Positions 31,723-37,364 of a stretch of DNA of 37,364 nt are shown here, piece after piece. The first letter of the stretch is position 1, and the number at the start of each line of letters is the position of its first letter. The DNA comes from Lachnospiraceae bacterium (GTDB lineage: Bacteria > Bacillota > Clostridia > Lachnospirales > Lachnospiraceae): NCBI GenBank assembly GCA_017543445.1, contig JAFYGB010000058.1, positions 1 to 37,364 of the forward strand, read 5' to 3'. The notes beneath the pieces were generated by a model. That model did no database searches and was not told the DNA's origin. It saw only the letters and a program-made list of their open reading frames with translations. Both the position numbers and the translations under genes were made by a program.

Positions 31723-33549
31723 CTACTGCCGGTTGAGTACCGTACTGTTGATACGTTCCTGCAGTTGTTTTCGGTTTTTTACGCCGATCTTTGCGAAAAT
31801 ATTTGAGATATGGTTCTTTACCGTGGATTCCGATATGAACAGTGTCTTACCGATCTGCGCGCGCGTCTTACCGGAAAGATATTCCCGTAAAACATCGATC
31901 TCACGTTCGGTTAGTTTTCCACTTGCCAAGAGTTCCTGAAGGAAGGCCTCGGCCAGATCGACCGGCTCCGCCTCATAAAGTCCGGCATCCTCTCCGCTTT
32001 CCTCCTGAACTTCCGGCACATCGACTTCTGCGCTATTCTCCCGCGTATCGTTATGGTGGAGCATACGACGTACGATCCAGATCGCAGCTACGATCAGGGC
32101 CGCGGCGCCGAGAATAAGCACTAAGATCCAAAAAAGCATTTTGGCTGCATTTGGAGCACTGACGGGATCTTTGAAGCCGAGAGAATTGACTCCCGGATAC
32201 ATTTTAGCTTTCGTGCTCTCAAAATAGCCGTTTGCGATCTTTTCAACAACTTCCGTCGGGACCTTCTCCCCCTTACGGTCGGAGTTGATGATGTTGTAGT
32301 TCTCTCCGTCCTTCAGCGTTGTCGTGACTTTTTCGTCGCGGATCACGCAGGCGGTGAAATCGATCGTTCCGTCTCTGCCCACCGTTGTTTCGGCATTTTC
32401 CGAAATGACCGAATGAAAATTGAGGTGCTCCTCATCGGCGGACCGGTTGTTTTCGATCGTACAAAAAGCAAACTGTGTAACGCCGGTCGGCACGCCGATG
32501 TTGATCTGGTCGGCCGGGCAGACATAGATCGCCCCCTCTTCCTGCGCGGTGTTTTCGGAGATCGTACTGTTCAGGATATAGACCGGTGACTCCTCATTGC
32601 TTTGAATAACGATACCTCCGCCATAGGTATCGGCGCTATTTCCCGATATCTCACAGGAGTCTACCGTCAGTTTCGTGTTCGTACAAAGAAGTCCGCCGCC
32701 GTAAGGTCCCTGATTACGCAGGATCTCGCTGTCTATAAGCAGAAGTTTGGAGTTTGCGACCGCCAGACCTCCGCCGCCCTGACGGAAGGAGTTTTTCTCT
32801 GCAAAAACGACACGTTCGTTGTCGGCGATCACCAGTTTCTCGACCGTCCCGTTGACACCGCCGAGAACGACTACACTCGTGTAAGAATGGTTCTCCCTGA
32901 ATTTCACACGGGACATAGACAGTTTCGTATTCTTTCCGTTGCACCAGAAGATGCCGCGTTCACTTGTGTTGTTTAAAAATGTGCAGTCAGCGATATCCAG
33001 GCTGGCGCGTGTTCCGAGCCCGACATTTCCGTCCGTATACTGAAAGTACATTGCCGCGCCATATTTCGCACAGTAATTCTTCACCACACAGGAGGAAACC
33101 TTAAACTTCAGATACCCCTTCGCGGTAATACATCCCAAACCGGTCCGGTCCCCGTGGAATGCGTCGAATGACGCAGCTGCATTCGGGTCCCCTGCCGGCA
33201 TCGTATAAGCCCCGTCAAATGTAATGTTTTCAAACGAAACTTCGATCAACTCGCTTTCGACTTCGGAGCCTTCGATCGAAAAATGCGCACGTTTCAACGT
33301 GGAGTTCCCCGGCTTCCCGATGAACTTCACGCTCCGATCGATCTTGATATATAAGTCACTGTCCTGAAACTCGATGTCTCCGACGTAGATCTCTTCCCGA
33401 TCCGAGGCCAATGCCTGCATAAGTCCGGCACGATCCGTGACATAAACCTTATCCTCATCGGCCGAAACGACAGACTTCGAGAAGGAAAAGAAAACGGATA
33501 GAAAAACGATTATGATGATCAGTGATCGTATTGCTCGCAGATGTTTCAT
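31723..33549 (-). CDS. Transmembrane one-component regulator: beta-helix sensor plus LuxR HTH
   Basis: About 608 residues. Signal peptide 1-30 (MKHLRAIRSLIIIIVFLSVF, cut near VSA/DE). Residues about 33-420 are exported and show right-handed parallel beta-helix repeats with N-rich and G-rich turns (ADCTFLNNTSERG, DSCEISGNSADTYGGG, NSTISENTAQEEG), as in pectate-lyase-like or adhesin folds. A membrane span (471-494) leads to a cytoplasmic acidic linker and a LuxR/GerE helix-turn-helix (542-601; LTEREIDVLREYLSGKTRAQ, then ISESTVKNHISNIFAKIGV). The protein should sense something outside and bind DNA directly. ATG 33549 has only a distant GAAAGG; ATG 33591 lies at the expected transcript start. Confidence 0.88.
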   Translation of the reverse strand: MKHLRAIRSLIIIIVFLSVFFSFSKSVVSADEDKVYVTDRAGLMQALASDREEIYVGDIEFQDSDLYIKIDRSVKFIGKPGNSTLKRAHFSIEGSEVESELIEVSFENITFDGAYTMPAGDPNAAASFDAFHGDRTGLGCITAKGYLKFKVSSCVVKNYCAKYGAAMYFQYTDGNVGLGTRASLDIADCTFLNNTSERGIFWCNGKNTKLSMSRVKFRENHSYTSVVVLGGVNGTVEKLVIADNERVVFAEKNSFRQGGGGLAVANSKLLLIDSEILRNQGPYGGGLLCTNTKLTVDSCEISGNSADTYGGGIVIQSNEESPVYILNSTISENTAQEEGAIYVCPADQINIGVPTGVTQFAFCTIENNRSADEEHLNFHSVISENAETTVGRDGTIDFTACVIRDEKVTTTLKDGENYNIINSDRKGEKVPTEVVEKIANGYFESTKAKMYPGVNSLGFKDPVSAPNAAKMLFWILVLILGAAALIVAAIWIVRRMLHHNDTRENSAEVDVPEVQEESGEDAGLYEAEPVDLAEAFLQELLASGKLTEREIDVLREYLSGKTRAQIGKTLFISESTVKNHISNIFAKIGVKNRKQLQERINSTVLNRQ

Positions 33550-33593
33550 AAGGATGTCTGACCGGGAACCTTTCGTACAAATAGTATGCATTT

Positions 33594-33622
33594 ATTATAC
33601 ACTTTCAGCCGTCAAAATTCAA
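33594..33622 (-). promoter_or_regulatory. sigma-A promoter of the beta-helix/LuxR gene
   Basis: Minus strand: -35 TTGAAT (33617-33622), 17-base spacer, perfect -10 TATAAT (33594-33599). The transcript should start near 33587, which rules out ATG 33591 as the translation start. Confidence 0.75.
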
Positions 33623-33677
33623 CCGTTTCCACTCAGCTGATCGCCTGTTACCGGCATGGAGCGTCCATTGGAAAAAC

Positions 33678-33714
33678 ATAAAAAGCCTCCGTGGGATCCT
33701 GCCCACGGAGGCTT
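33678..33714 (-). terminator. Terminator after the DGDxD lipoprotein gene
   Basis: AAGCCTCCGTGGG pairs perfectly with CCCACGGAGGCTT around a 6-base loop (33683-33714), followed on the minus strand by TTTATGTTTTT. Strong intrinsic terminator. Confidence 0.9.
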
Positions 33715-33746
33715 ACTTATGTCGGAGCGGATTTCATCCGTTCTGT

Positions 33747-34664
33747 TTAGTTGACGATACCCACGTACAGGGACAATGCGTCATCGAACTTACTCTGTAT
33801 GTCAACGCCGACCTTGATCTCCTTGCCGTTCTTGAAATAGTGGAACTCGGCCGAGTCAAAACGTGAAGTGATCTGCGGAGCTTCCGTAAGTGTGTCACCA
33901 TATTTCCCCATATAGGTGTACATCTTGCCCTCTTCTGCCAGCGGCGTACAAATATCCCAAACCGCCTTGATGAGTGCATTGACATCGTCGATGGTAGCCT
34001 TGGAACCGGTACGAACCTGCGACTTATCACGATATCTGCCCATGTACTCATAATCTCCGAGCTGGGACTTCAGGTCATCGTAAGTGAAGCCGAAGATCTC
34101 CTTCATGCTTTCGGTCTTCTTTGCATCATCCGGTGCATCCACATGCTTCGTGGAACCATCCGAATTTCGGATCGTATAACCGATGAAGTCTTCTTCGAAC
34201 TCATCGATCGCCTTTTCCACCGTCATGTAGCTGATGAACTGGTTCATGATCTTGAAACTGGTCTTATCCGAACTCCACTGCGGTTTCCAGTCGCCGGCGA
34301 CGAGATACTCATTTGCGGATTCATAATTCGCCGGATCGTCCAAATAGTACTCGGTATAACCTTCCGTGCAATCTCCGTCCGAGTCAAAGTAATACTGCTC
34401 GCTGTACTCTTTTGCATGATAATGCTCTTTCGCCTGCGAGCCTTCTGCGGGGGCCAGTTTGTCGCCGATGATGCCGGAAACAAACGCATTTCCGGAAACA
34501 GGCGCAACCGCCGTGGTGCTGTCCGTCTTACCACTGTCTGCCTTCGTCGTACTGTTGTTGCTGTCCGCTTTGGTGCCTGAGCCCGACGGCCCGTCTTCCT
34601 TCTCACAAGCAGCGAGTGCAAAAACCATGATAAGTACGAGTGCGATACTGATTAGCTTCTTCAT
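33747..34664 (-). CDS. Lipoprotein of unknown function
   Basis: 305 residues. Signal peptide with lipobox LAAC (Cys near residue 20). A low-complexity spacer (Ser/Thr/Lys/Asp, 24-50) is followed by a soluble domain rich in Tyr, Asp and Glu (KEHYHAKEYSEQYYFDSDGD) with no family I recognise; the last 60 residues look like a beta-sheet (AEFHYFKNGKEIKVGVDIQ). Start ATG 34664 has GGAGGAGG upstream; the longer frame to 34886 would run through the previous gene's end. It is a single gene with its own terminator; the leader holds a perfect palindrome. Confidence 0.85.
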   Translation of the reverse strand: MKKLISIALVLIMVFALAACEKEDGPSGSGTKADSNNSTTKADSGKTDSTTAVAPVSGNAFVSGIIGDKLAPAEGSQAKEHYHAKEYSEQYYFDSDGDCTEGYTEYYLDDPANYESANEYLVAGDWKPQWSSDKTSFKIMNQFISYMTVEKAIDEFEEDFIGYTIRNSDGSTKHVDAPDDAKKTESMKEIFGFTYDDLKSQLGDYEYMGRYRDKSQVRTGSKATIDDVNALIKAVWDICTPLAEEGKMYTYMGKYGDTLTEAPQITSRFDSAEFHYFKNGKEIKVGVDIQSKFDDALSLYVGIVN

Positions 34665-34680
34665 AGTCCATCCTCCTCCC

Positions 34681-34715
34681 GGGACATAAAATTGATACTT
34701 CAATTTTATGAGATC
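34681..34715 (-). promoter_or_regulatory. Palindromic leader hairpin before the lipoprotein gene
   Basis: ATAAAATTGA (34686-34695) pairs perfectly with TCAATTTTAT (34700-34709) around a 4-base loop, extended by GGGA/TCCC. It ends next to the GGGAGGAGG ribosome site, so it could be an operator or a translational control hairpin. Confidence 0.45.
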
Positions 34716-34733
34716 CCAAAAGGAAAATAAATA

Positions 34734-34755
34734 GGACTTCCCGCCTCGGAAGTCC
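34734..34755 (-). terminator. Terminator after the YjbR-alkyltransferase gene
   Basis: GGACTTCC (34734-34741) pairs perfectly with GGAAGTCC (34748-34755) around a 6-base loop, followed on the minus strand by TATTTATTTTCC. It ends the TIM-barrel/Nudix/alkyltransferase operon. Confidence 0.75.
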
Positions 34756-34842
34756 CATTTTAGTCCTATCTTCGTCCCAAATCGTTGCAGGAACGTTTTC
34801 GGCGAATGATCACACATCCTCAGTAACAATAGGATATGCAGA

Positions 34843-35532
34843 TCATATGTCCGCATCGGACTCGATCCTGTTCCATTCCTTATCATACTGCTTCACCAGC
34901 TTTCGCTCAGGTTTCCACTGATATTTGCTGAGGTCGACCTTTCCGTCAATGACTTCAATTCCCTCGGCTTCGAGAAGCCGCGCCTGTGCGCCGGACCCGC
35001 CGAAGGCAAACTCCCCCGCCAGTTCTCCCTTTGCATTCACGACCCGAAAGCAGGGAATGTTCTCGGGATCCGGATTTTTATGAAGTGCATTTCCGACGGC
35101 GCGCGCCATCTTCCGGTCGCCTGCGATCTCCGCGACCTGCGCATACGTGGCAACACGCCCGTAAGGGATCTTCTTTACCGCTTCATAGATCCGCTTGGAT
35201 GGGCAATCGCTGACCAGATCGTAACTCTCTGCGATCATCAATCGCACATCACGATCCGGGATGCTCCCGTCCAGGATGATCGTGTTCCAGTGCTCTTTAT
35301 TCTGATGATAGCCCGGTCGGACCGACGGGTAGACCTTCCGCCAGAAGAACGCCTTTTCCGGTTCTACCTTCACATTCAGATGGATATATCCGTCCTTCTC
35401 ATAGGTCCAGAGGAATGCTTTTTGATTCCCCTTATAACGAACCAGTTGCCAATTCGGATCGTGGAACGGGGCGTCCTGGTAAGTCTCGGGAAAGGAAAGC
35501 CCATAGGTTAATGCTTCTTTACGTGTTTTCAT
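34843..35532 (-). CDS. MmcQ/YjbR domain fused to an alkyltransferase-like domain
   Basis: 229 residues. Residues 1-108 are a YjbR/MmcQ domain (PETYQDAPFHDPNWQLVRYKG, a double-stranded-DNA-binding-like fold). Residues 112-195 match the C-terminal domain of O6-alkylguanine-DNA alkyltransferase (IPYGRVATYAQVAEIAGDRK, the ARAVGNAL arginine finger). The active-site motif, normally PCHRV, is PCFRV: the methyl-accepting Cys (161) is kept but the His that activates it is Phe. It may therefore recognise alkylated guanine without efficient repair, or act on something else. Its start codon lies 14 bases inside the Nudix gene end, so it is co-translated. Confidence 0.9.
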   Translation of the reverse strand: MKTRKEALTYGLSFPETYQDAPFHDPNWQLVRYKGNQKAFLWTYEKDGYIHLNVKVEPEKAFFWRKVYPSVRPGYHQNKEHWNTIILDGSIPDRDVRLMIAESYDLVSDCPSKRIYEAVKKIPYGRVATYAQVAEIAGDRKMARAVGNALHKNPDPENIPCFRVVNAKGELAGEFAFGGSGAQARLLEAEGIEVIDGKVDLSKYQWKPERKLVKQYDKEWNRIESDADI

Positions 35533-36043
35533 ACATTTCTTCTTTCAGCATCCGAAGCACGCGAAGTTCCCGTTGGATCATGTGATGATTAAAAGAGTTT
35601 TCACTGGTATATGCGTCATTTACCCGGATCGCTTCGTCGATATCCACGTCCTGCAAAGTGAAACCCAGTTTCTCCTCGTAGCCATCCAGATCCTGCCCGA
35701 TGTTTTCATCGCGCACATCGCAGAAATAATAATAGTTTTCCTGCTCGAAAATGGTGTTCTCGTCCCGGTCGCTGTTTTGTCTCCGCAGGGCGCTTCCGTA
35801 CTCTCGGACGCTCTCCGGGATGACAGCCAGGCCGGCTTCCTCCCGTACCTCGCGAATGAGGGCTTCGATCCGGTCTTCGTCATCATGGATGCCGCCGCCC
35901 GGAAACTTATAATACTTCTCGACCGGGCTGTAGACCAGGCGCAGTTTGCCGGCTCTTCGTATGATCGCTCTCGCAGAGGGTCTGCGGAACACCTTGAAAT
36001 CCTCACCGTAGTCTTTCAGATCGATCGTAAATAGTCTTCTCAT
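35519..36043 (-). CDS. Nudix hydrolase
   Basis: 174 residues. A complete Nudix box runs over GGGIHDDEDRIEALIREV and REEAGL (residues about 48-72; Gx5Ex7REUxEExGU), giving the metal and catalytic Glu residues. Such enzymes cleave nucleoside diphosphate-linked compounds, including damaged nucleotides; the exact substrate is unknown. ATG 36043 is 1 base after the stop of the TIM-barrel gene, with GGAG inside that gene's end, and the 3' end overlaps the alkyltransferase fusion gene. Confidence 0.93.
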   Translation of the reverse strand: MRRLFTIDLKDYGEDFKVFRRPSARAIIRRAGKLRLVYSPVEKYYKFPGGGIHDDEDRIEALIREVREEAGLAVIPESVREYGSALRRQNSDRDENTIFEQENYYYFCDVRDENIGQDLDGYEEKLGFTLQDVDIDEAIRVNDAYTSENSFNHHMIQRELRVLRMLKEEMYENT

Positions 36044-36044
36044 G

Positions 36045-36872
36045 TCAATGCTTCTCCGTACTCAGCCACTGGACCGATTTTTTCAATGCTTCCACCGTCT
36101 TCGTCTCCAGCACGCATCTGGCGTTTCGGCTCTGCGCCAGGCGCAATCGATCCGCCAGATCGATCTCCCCATCCCCCAGGGCCAGATGGTTCTTCGGAGG
36201 ATTCTCCGAGCCGTCATGGATATGGAAATGAATCAGGTGTTCCTGATGTTCCAGGATAAACGGCACATCCTTCTCGCGGGTCGCCTTTGAGTGGCCGATA
36301 TCCCACGTAAGGCCGAATACCGGGCTTTCCAGCAGGTACTCGATGGCTTTTTTCTCGTAGTCCCGGAAGCCGTCCGTATTTTCCACAACGATCCTTATTT
36401 CGTCCTCGCCGATCCATTCTTCACATTTCGCACGAAACGCGGCGAAGGACCTCATATAGGTATCAAAATCACGATCATACATCTGCACTTTCCGATCCGG
36501 CAAAGTGATATAGATCCCGTGATTCATATGCATGTTAAGCGTCAGCGGCTGACTTCTGTCCCCAAACTGATCCCGCAGGATGAGCAGTTTCTTCGCTACC
36601 TCGATCGACCGCCGCACGGTTTCCAAATAAGCATCCGAAACCAACTGGTTAAAATCCGCGATGTTCAGGTTCTCATCCAGATGGATGGTATAGTAGATCT
36701 GCGCCTGCTTTGCGATCCGGATCAGTTCTTCAGTCCGCTCCAATTGATCCACCTGATATTCCGGAAAATTCATGTTCAACTCGATAAACTTCAGCCCCAG
36801 ACTGCTGCACAATGCGACATTGTCCTCCAGTGTCCGGTTCTCGATCAATGTCGGCATTCCAAACTGTATCAT
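36045..36872 (-). CDS. TIM-barrel protein of the AP-endonuclease-2/sugar-isomerase family
   Basis: 275 residues. It belongs to the superfamily holding endonuclease IV and sugar phosphate isomerase/epimerases. Metal-ligand positions are visible: Glu in IVVENTDG, Asp/His in LTWDIGHSK, the HFHIHDG motif, and Glu in CVLETK near the end. No signal peptide. Length and sequence fit sugar isomerases/epimerases better than endonuclease IV (about 280-300 with other motifs), but its operon with Nudix and alkyltransferase genes leaves a DNA-damage role open. ATG 36872 has AAGGAG upstream. Confidence 0.85.
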   Translation of the reverse strand: MIQFGMPTLIENRTLEDNVALCSSLGLKFIELNMNFPEYQVDQLERTEELIRIAKQAQIYYTIHLDENLNIADFNQLVSDAYLETVRRSIEVAKKLLILRDQFGDRSQPLTLNMHMNHGIYITLPDRKVQMYDRDFDTYMRSFAAFRAKCEEWIGEDEIRIVVENTDGFRDYEKKAIEYLLESPVFGLTWDIGHSKATREKDVPFILEHQEHLIHFHIHDGSENPPKNHLALGDGEIDLADRLRLAQSRNARCVLETKTVEALKKSVQWLSTEKH

Positions 36873-36892
36873 CCTATCTTCTCCTTAGCTCC

Positions 36893-36920
36893 TGTATATA
36901 ATGCTTGCTCTAATTTTCAA
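36893..36920 (-). promoter_or_regulatory. Probable promoter of the TIM-barrel/Nudix/alkyltransferase operon
   Basis: Minus strand: -35 TTGAAA (36915-36920), 16-base spacer, weak -10 TATACA (36893-36898). A hairpin AATCGTA/TACGATT (36919-36938) lies directly upstream and may end the preceding transcript. Confidence 0.5.
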
Positions 36921-36958
36921 TCGTATTTTTTTACGATTGTTTTTTCGTCCAAATTCCA

Positions 36959-37096
36959 TCATATACTCGTCGTTTTCTTACTGAGTAGGCATACCGTCTC
37001 GACGTCGTTTTCGTTGAGCAACACCTTGCCACCGTCGTAAACGTCATAATCTACGCGGAATTTAAACCTTATTCGTTTACGGGTGCGGACATCTTT
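36959..37096 (-). pseudogene. In-frame open stretch after the small gene's stop, possible remnant
   Basis: Directly after the TAG of the 82-residue gene, the same frame stays open for 45 codons and then meets TGA at 36959. The translation (with FKFRVDYDVYDGGKVLLNEN and DVETVCLLSKKT) looks protein-like. No start codon with a ribosome site is seen. It may be the broken end of a longer gene, or chance. Confidence 0.25.
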
Positions 37097-37345
37097 CTAT
37101 CGATTTATTATCTCTGTTACTGAATCAATCAGATCTTCACTGAATCCTTCCAGATCATTCAGAGTGATGACCTTCTTTTTTATGAATATGGCAATATCCC
37201 ATATGGCTTCGGATTTATTTATTTCCAGCATCACCCCCGGATGCTTCTTATCATTTTTGATTCTTTTTTCAAGTTCCCAAAAGTGATCAGAAGCATTTCC
37301 CGGAGAACTCAACATTTCGATATACTTCTTTGTCAATTGCTCCAT
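37097..37345 (-). CDS. Small hypothetical protein
   Basis: 82 residues, highly charged and helical (MEQLTKKYIEMLSSPG, WELEKRIKNDKKHPG, then DLEGFSEDLIDSVTEI). No signal peptide or membrane segment. ATG 37345 has AGGAG 7 bases upstream, which supports a real gene. Its A/T-rich codon use differs from its neighbours, suggesting an acquired accessory gene. The family is not recognised. Upstream context lies outside the window. Confidence 0.65.
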   Translation of the reverse strand: MEQLTKKYIEMLSSPGNASDHFWELEKRIKNDKKHPGVMLEINKSEAIWDIAIFIKKKVITLNDLEGFSEDLIDSVTEIINR

Positions 37346-37364
37346 ATAATGCTCCTGCCATTCA

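Overview
The window looks like chromosome of an anaerobic, low-oxygen Firmicute of class Clostridia, most likely a gut or rumen Lachnospiraceae-type bacterium. The evidence is the mcsA-mcsB-clpC-radA stress operon, rubrerythrin, a cyclic-di-GMP-I (GEMM) riboswitch, a dockerin-bearing cell-wall hydrolase, a GMP synthase made of the ATP-pyrophosphatase part only, and strong Shine-Dalgarno sites with consensus sigma-A promoters. Family placement is inference. No rRNA, tRNA or CRISPR array was seen. Every gene reads on the minus strand except one transporter (13910-15445, plus), so the window reads right to left.

Left edge (1-2344): a strong promoter and about 200-nt leader precede a 27-codon signal-peptide-like ORF and hairpins that run off the window. 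Next is a DUF2156/GNAT two-domain protein with its own promoter. Upstream of that is a promoter, c-di-GMP-I riboswitch and terminator unit whose target is unclear. 2345-8398: the heat-shock/proteolysis operon mcsA, mcsB, clpC, a small conserved protein and radA, behind one sigma-A promoter and without ctsR. 8429-13000: a two-gene surface operon, a dockerin-containing N-acetylglucosaminidase followed by a membrane-anchored protein with a cohesin-like domain. 13100-15540: rubrerythrin and a divergent Na+-coupled SNF transporter with a near-perfect terminator and a REP-like palindrome.

15513-24364: an alpha/beta hydrolase, a lipoprotein, an ABC exporter (ATPase plus FtsX-type permease) behind a palindrome-containing promoter, and proS-guaA. 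24380-30919: lemA-DUF3137; a cytoplasmic GH27 alpha-galactosidase overlapping a rhodanese gene; and a CE15-like esterase followed by a membrane diguanylate cyclase. The carbohydrate enzymes lack signal peptides, so they probably act on imported plant-derived oligosaccharides or intracellular esters.

31019-37364: a membrane XRE regulator with a zinc ribbon; an unusual one-component regulator with an exported beta-helix domain, a membrane span and a LuxR-type HTH; a lipoprotein; and a tightly packed operon of a TIM-barrel (AP-endonuclease-2/sugar-isomerase family) protein, a Nudix hydrolase and a YjbR-alkyltransferase fusion. A small unknown gene closes the window. The strongest candidates for something undescribed are the beta-helix/LuxR membrane regulator, the cohesin-like/dockerin wall-hydrolase pair, and the two leader RNAs at the left edge.
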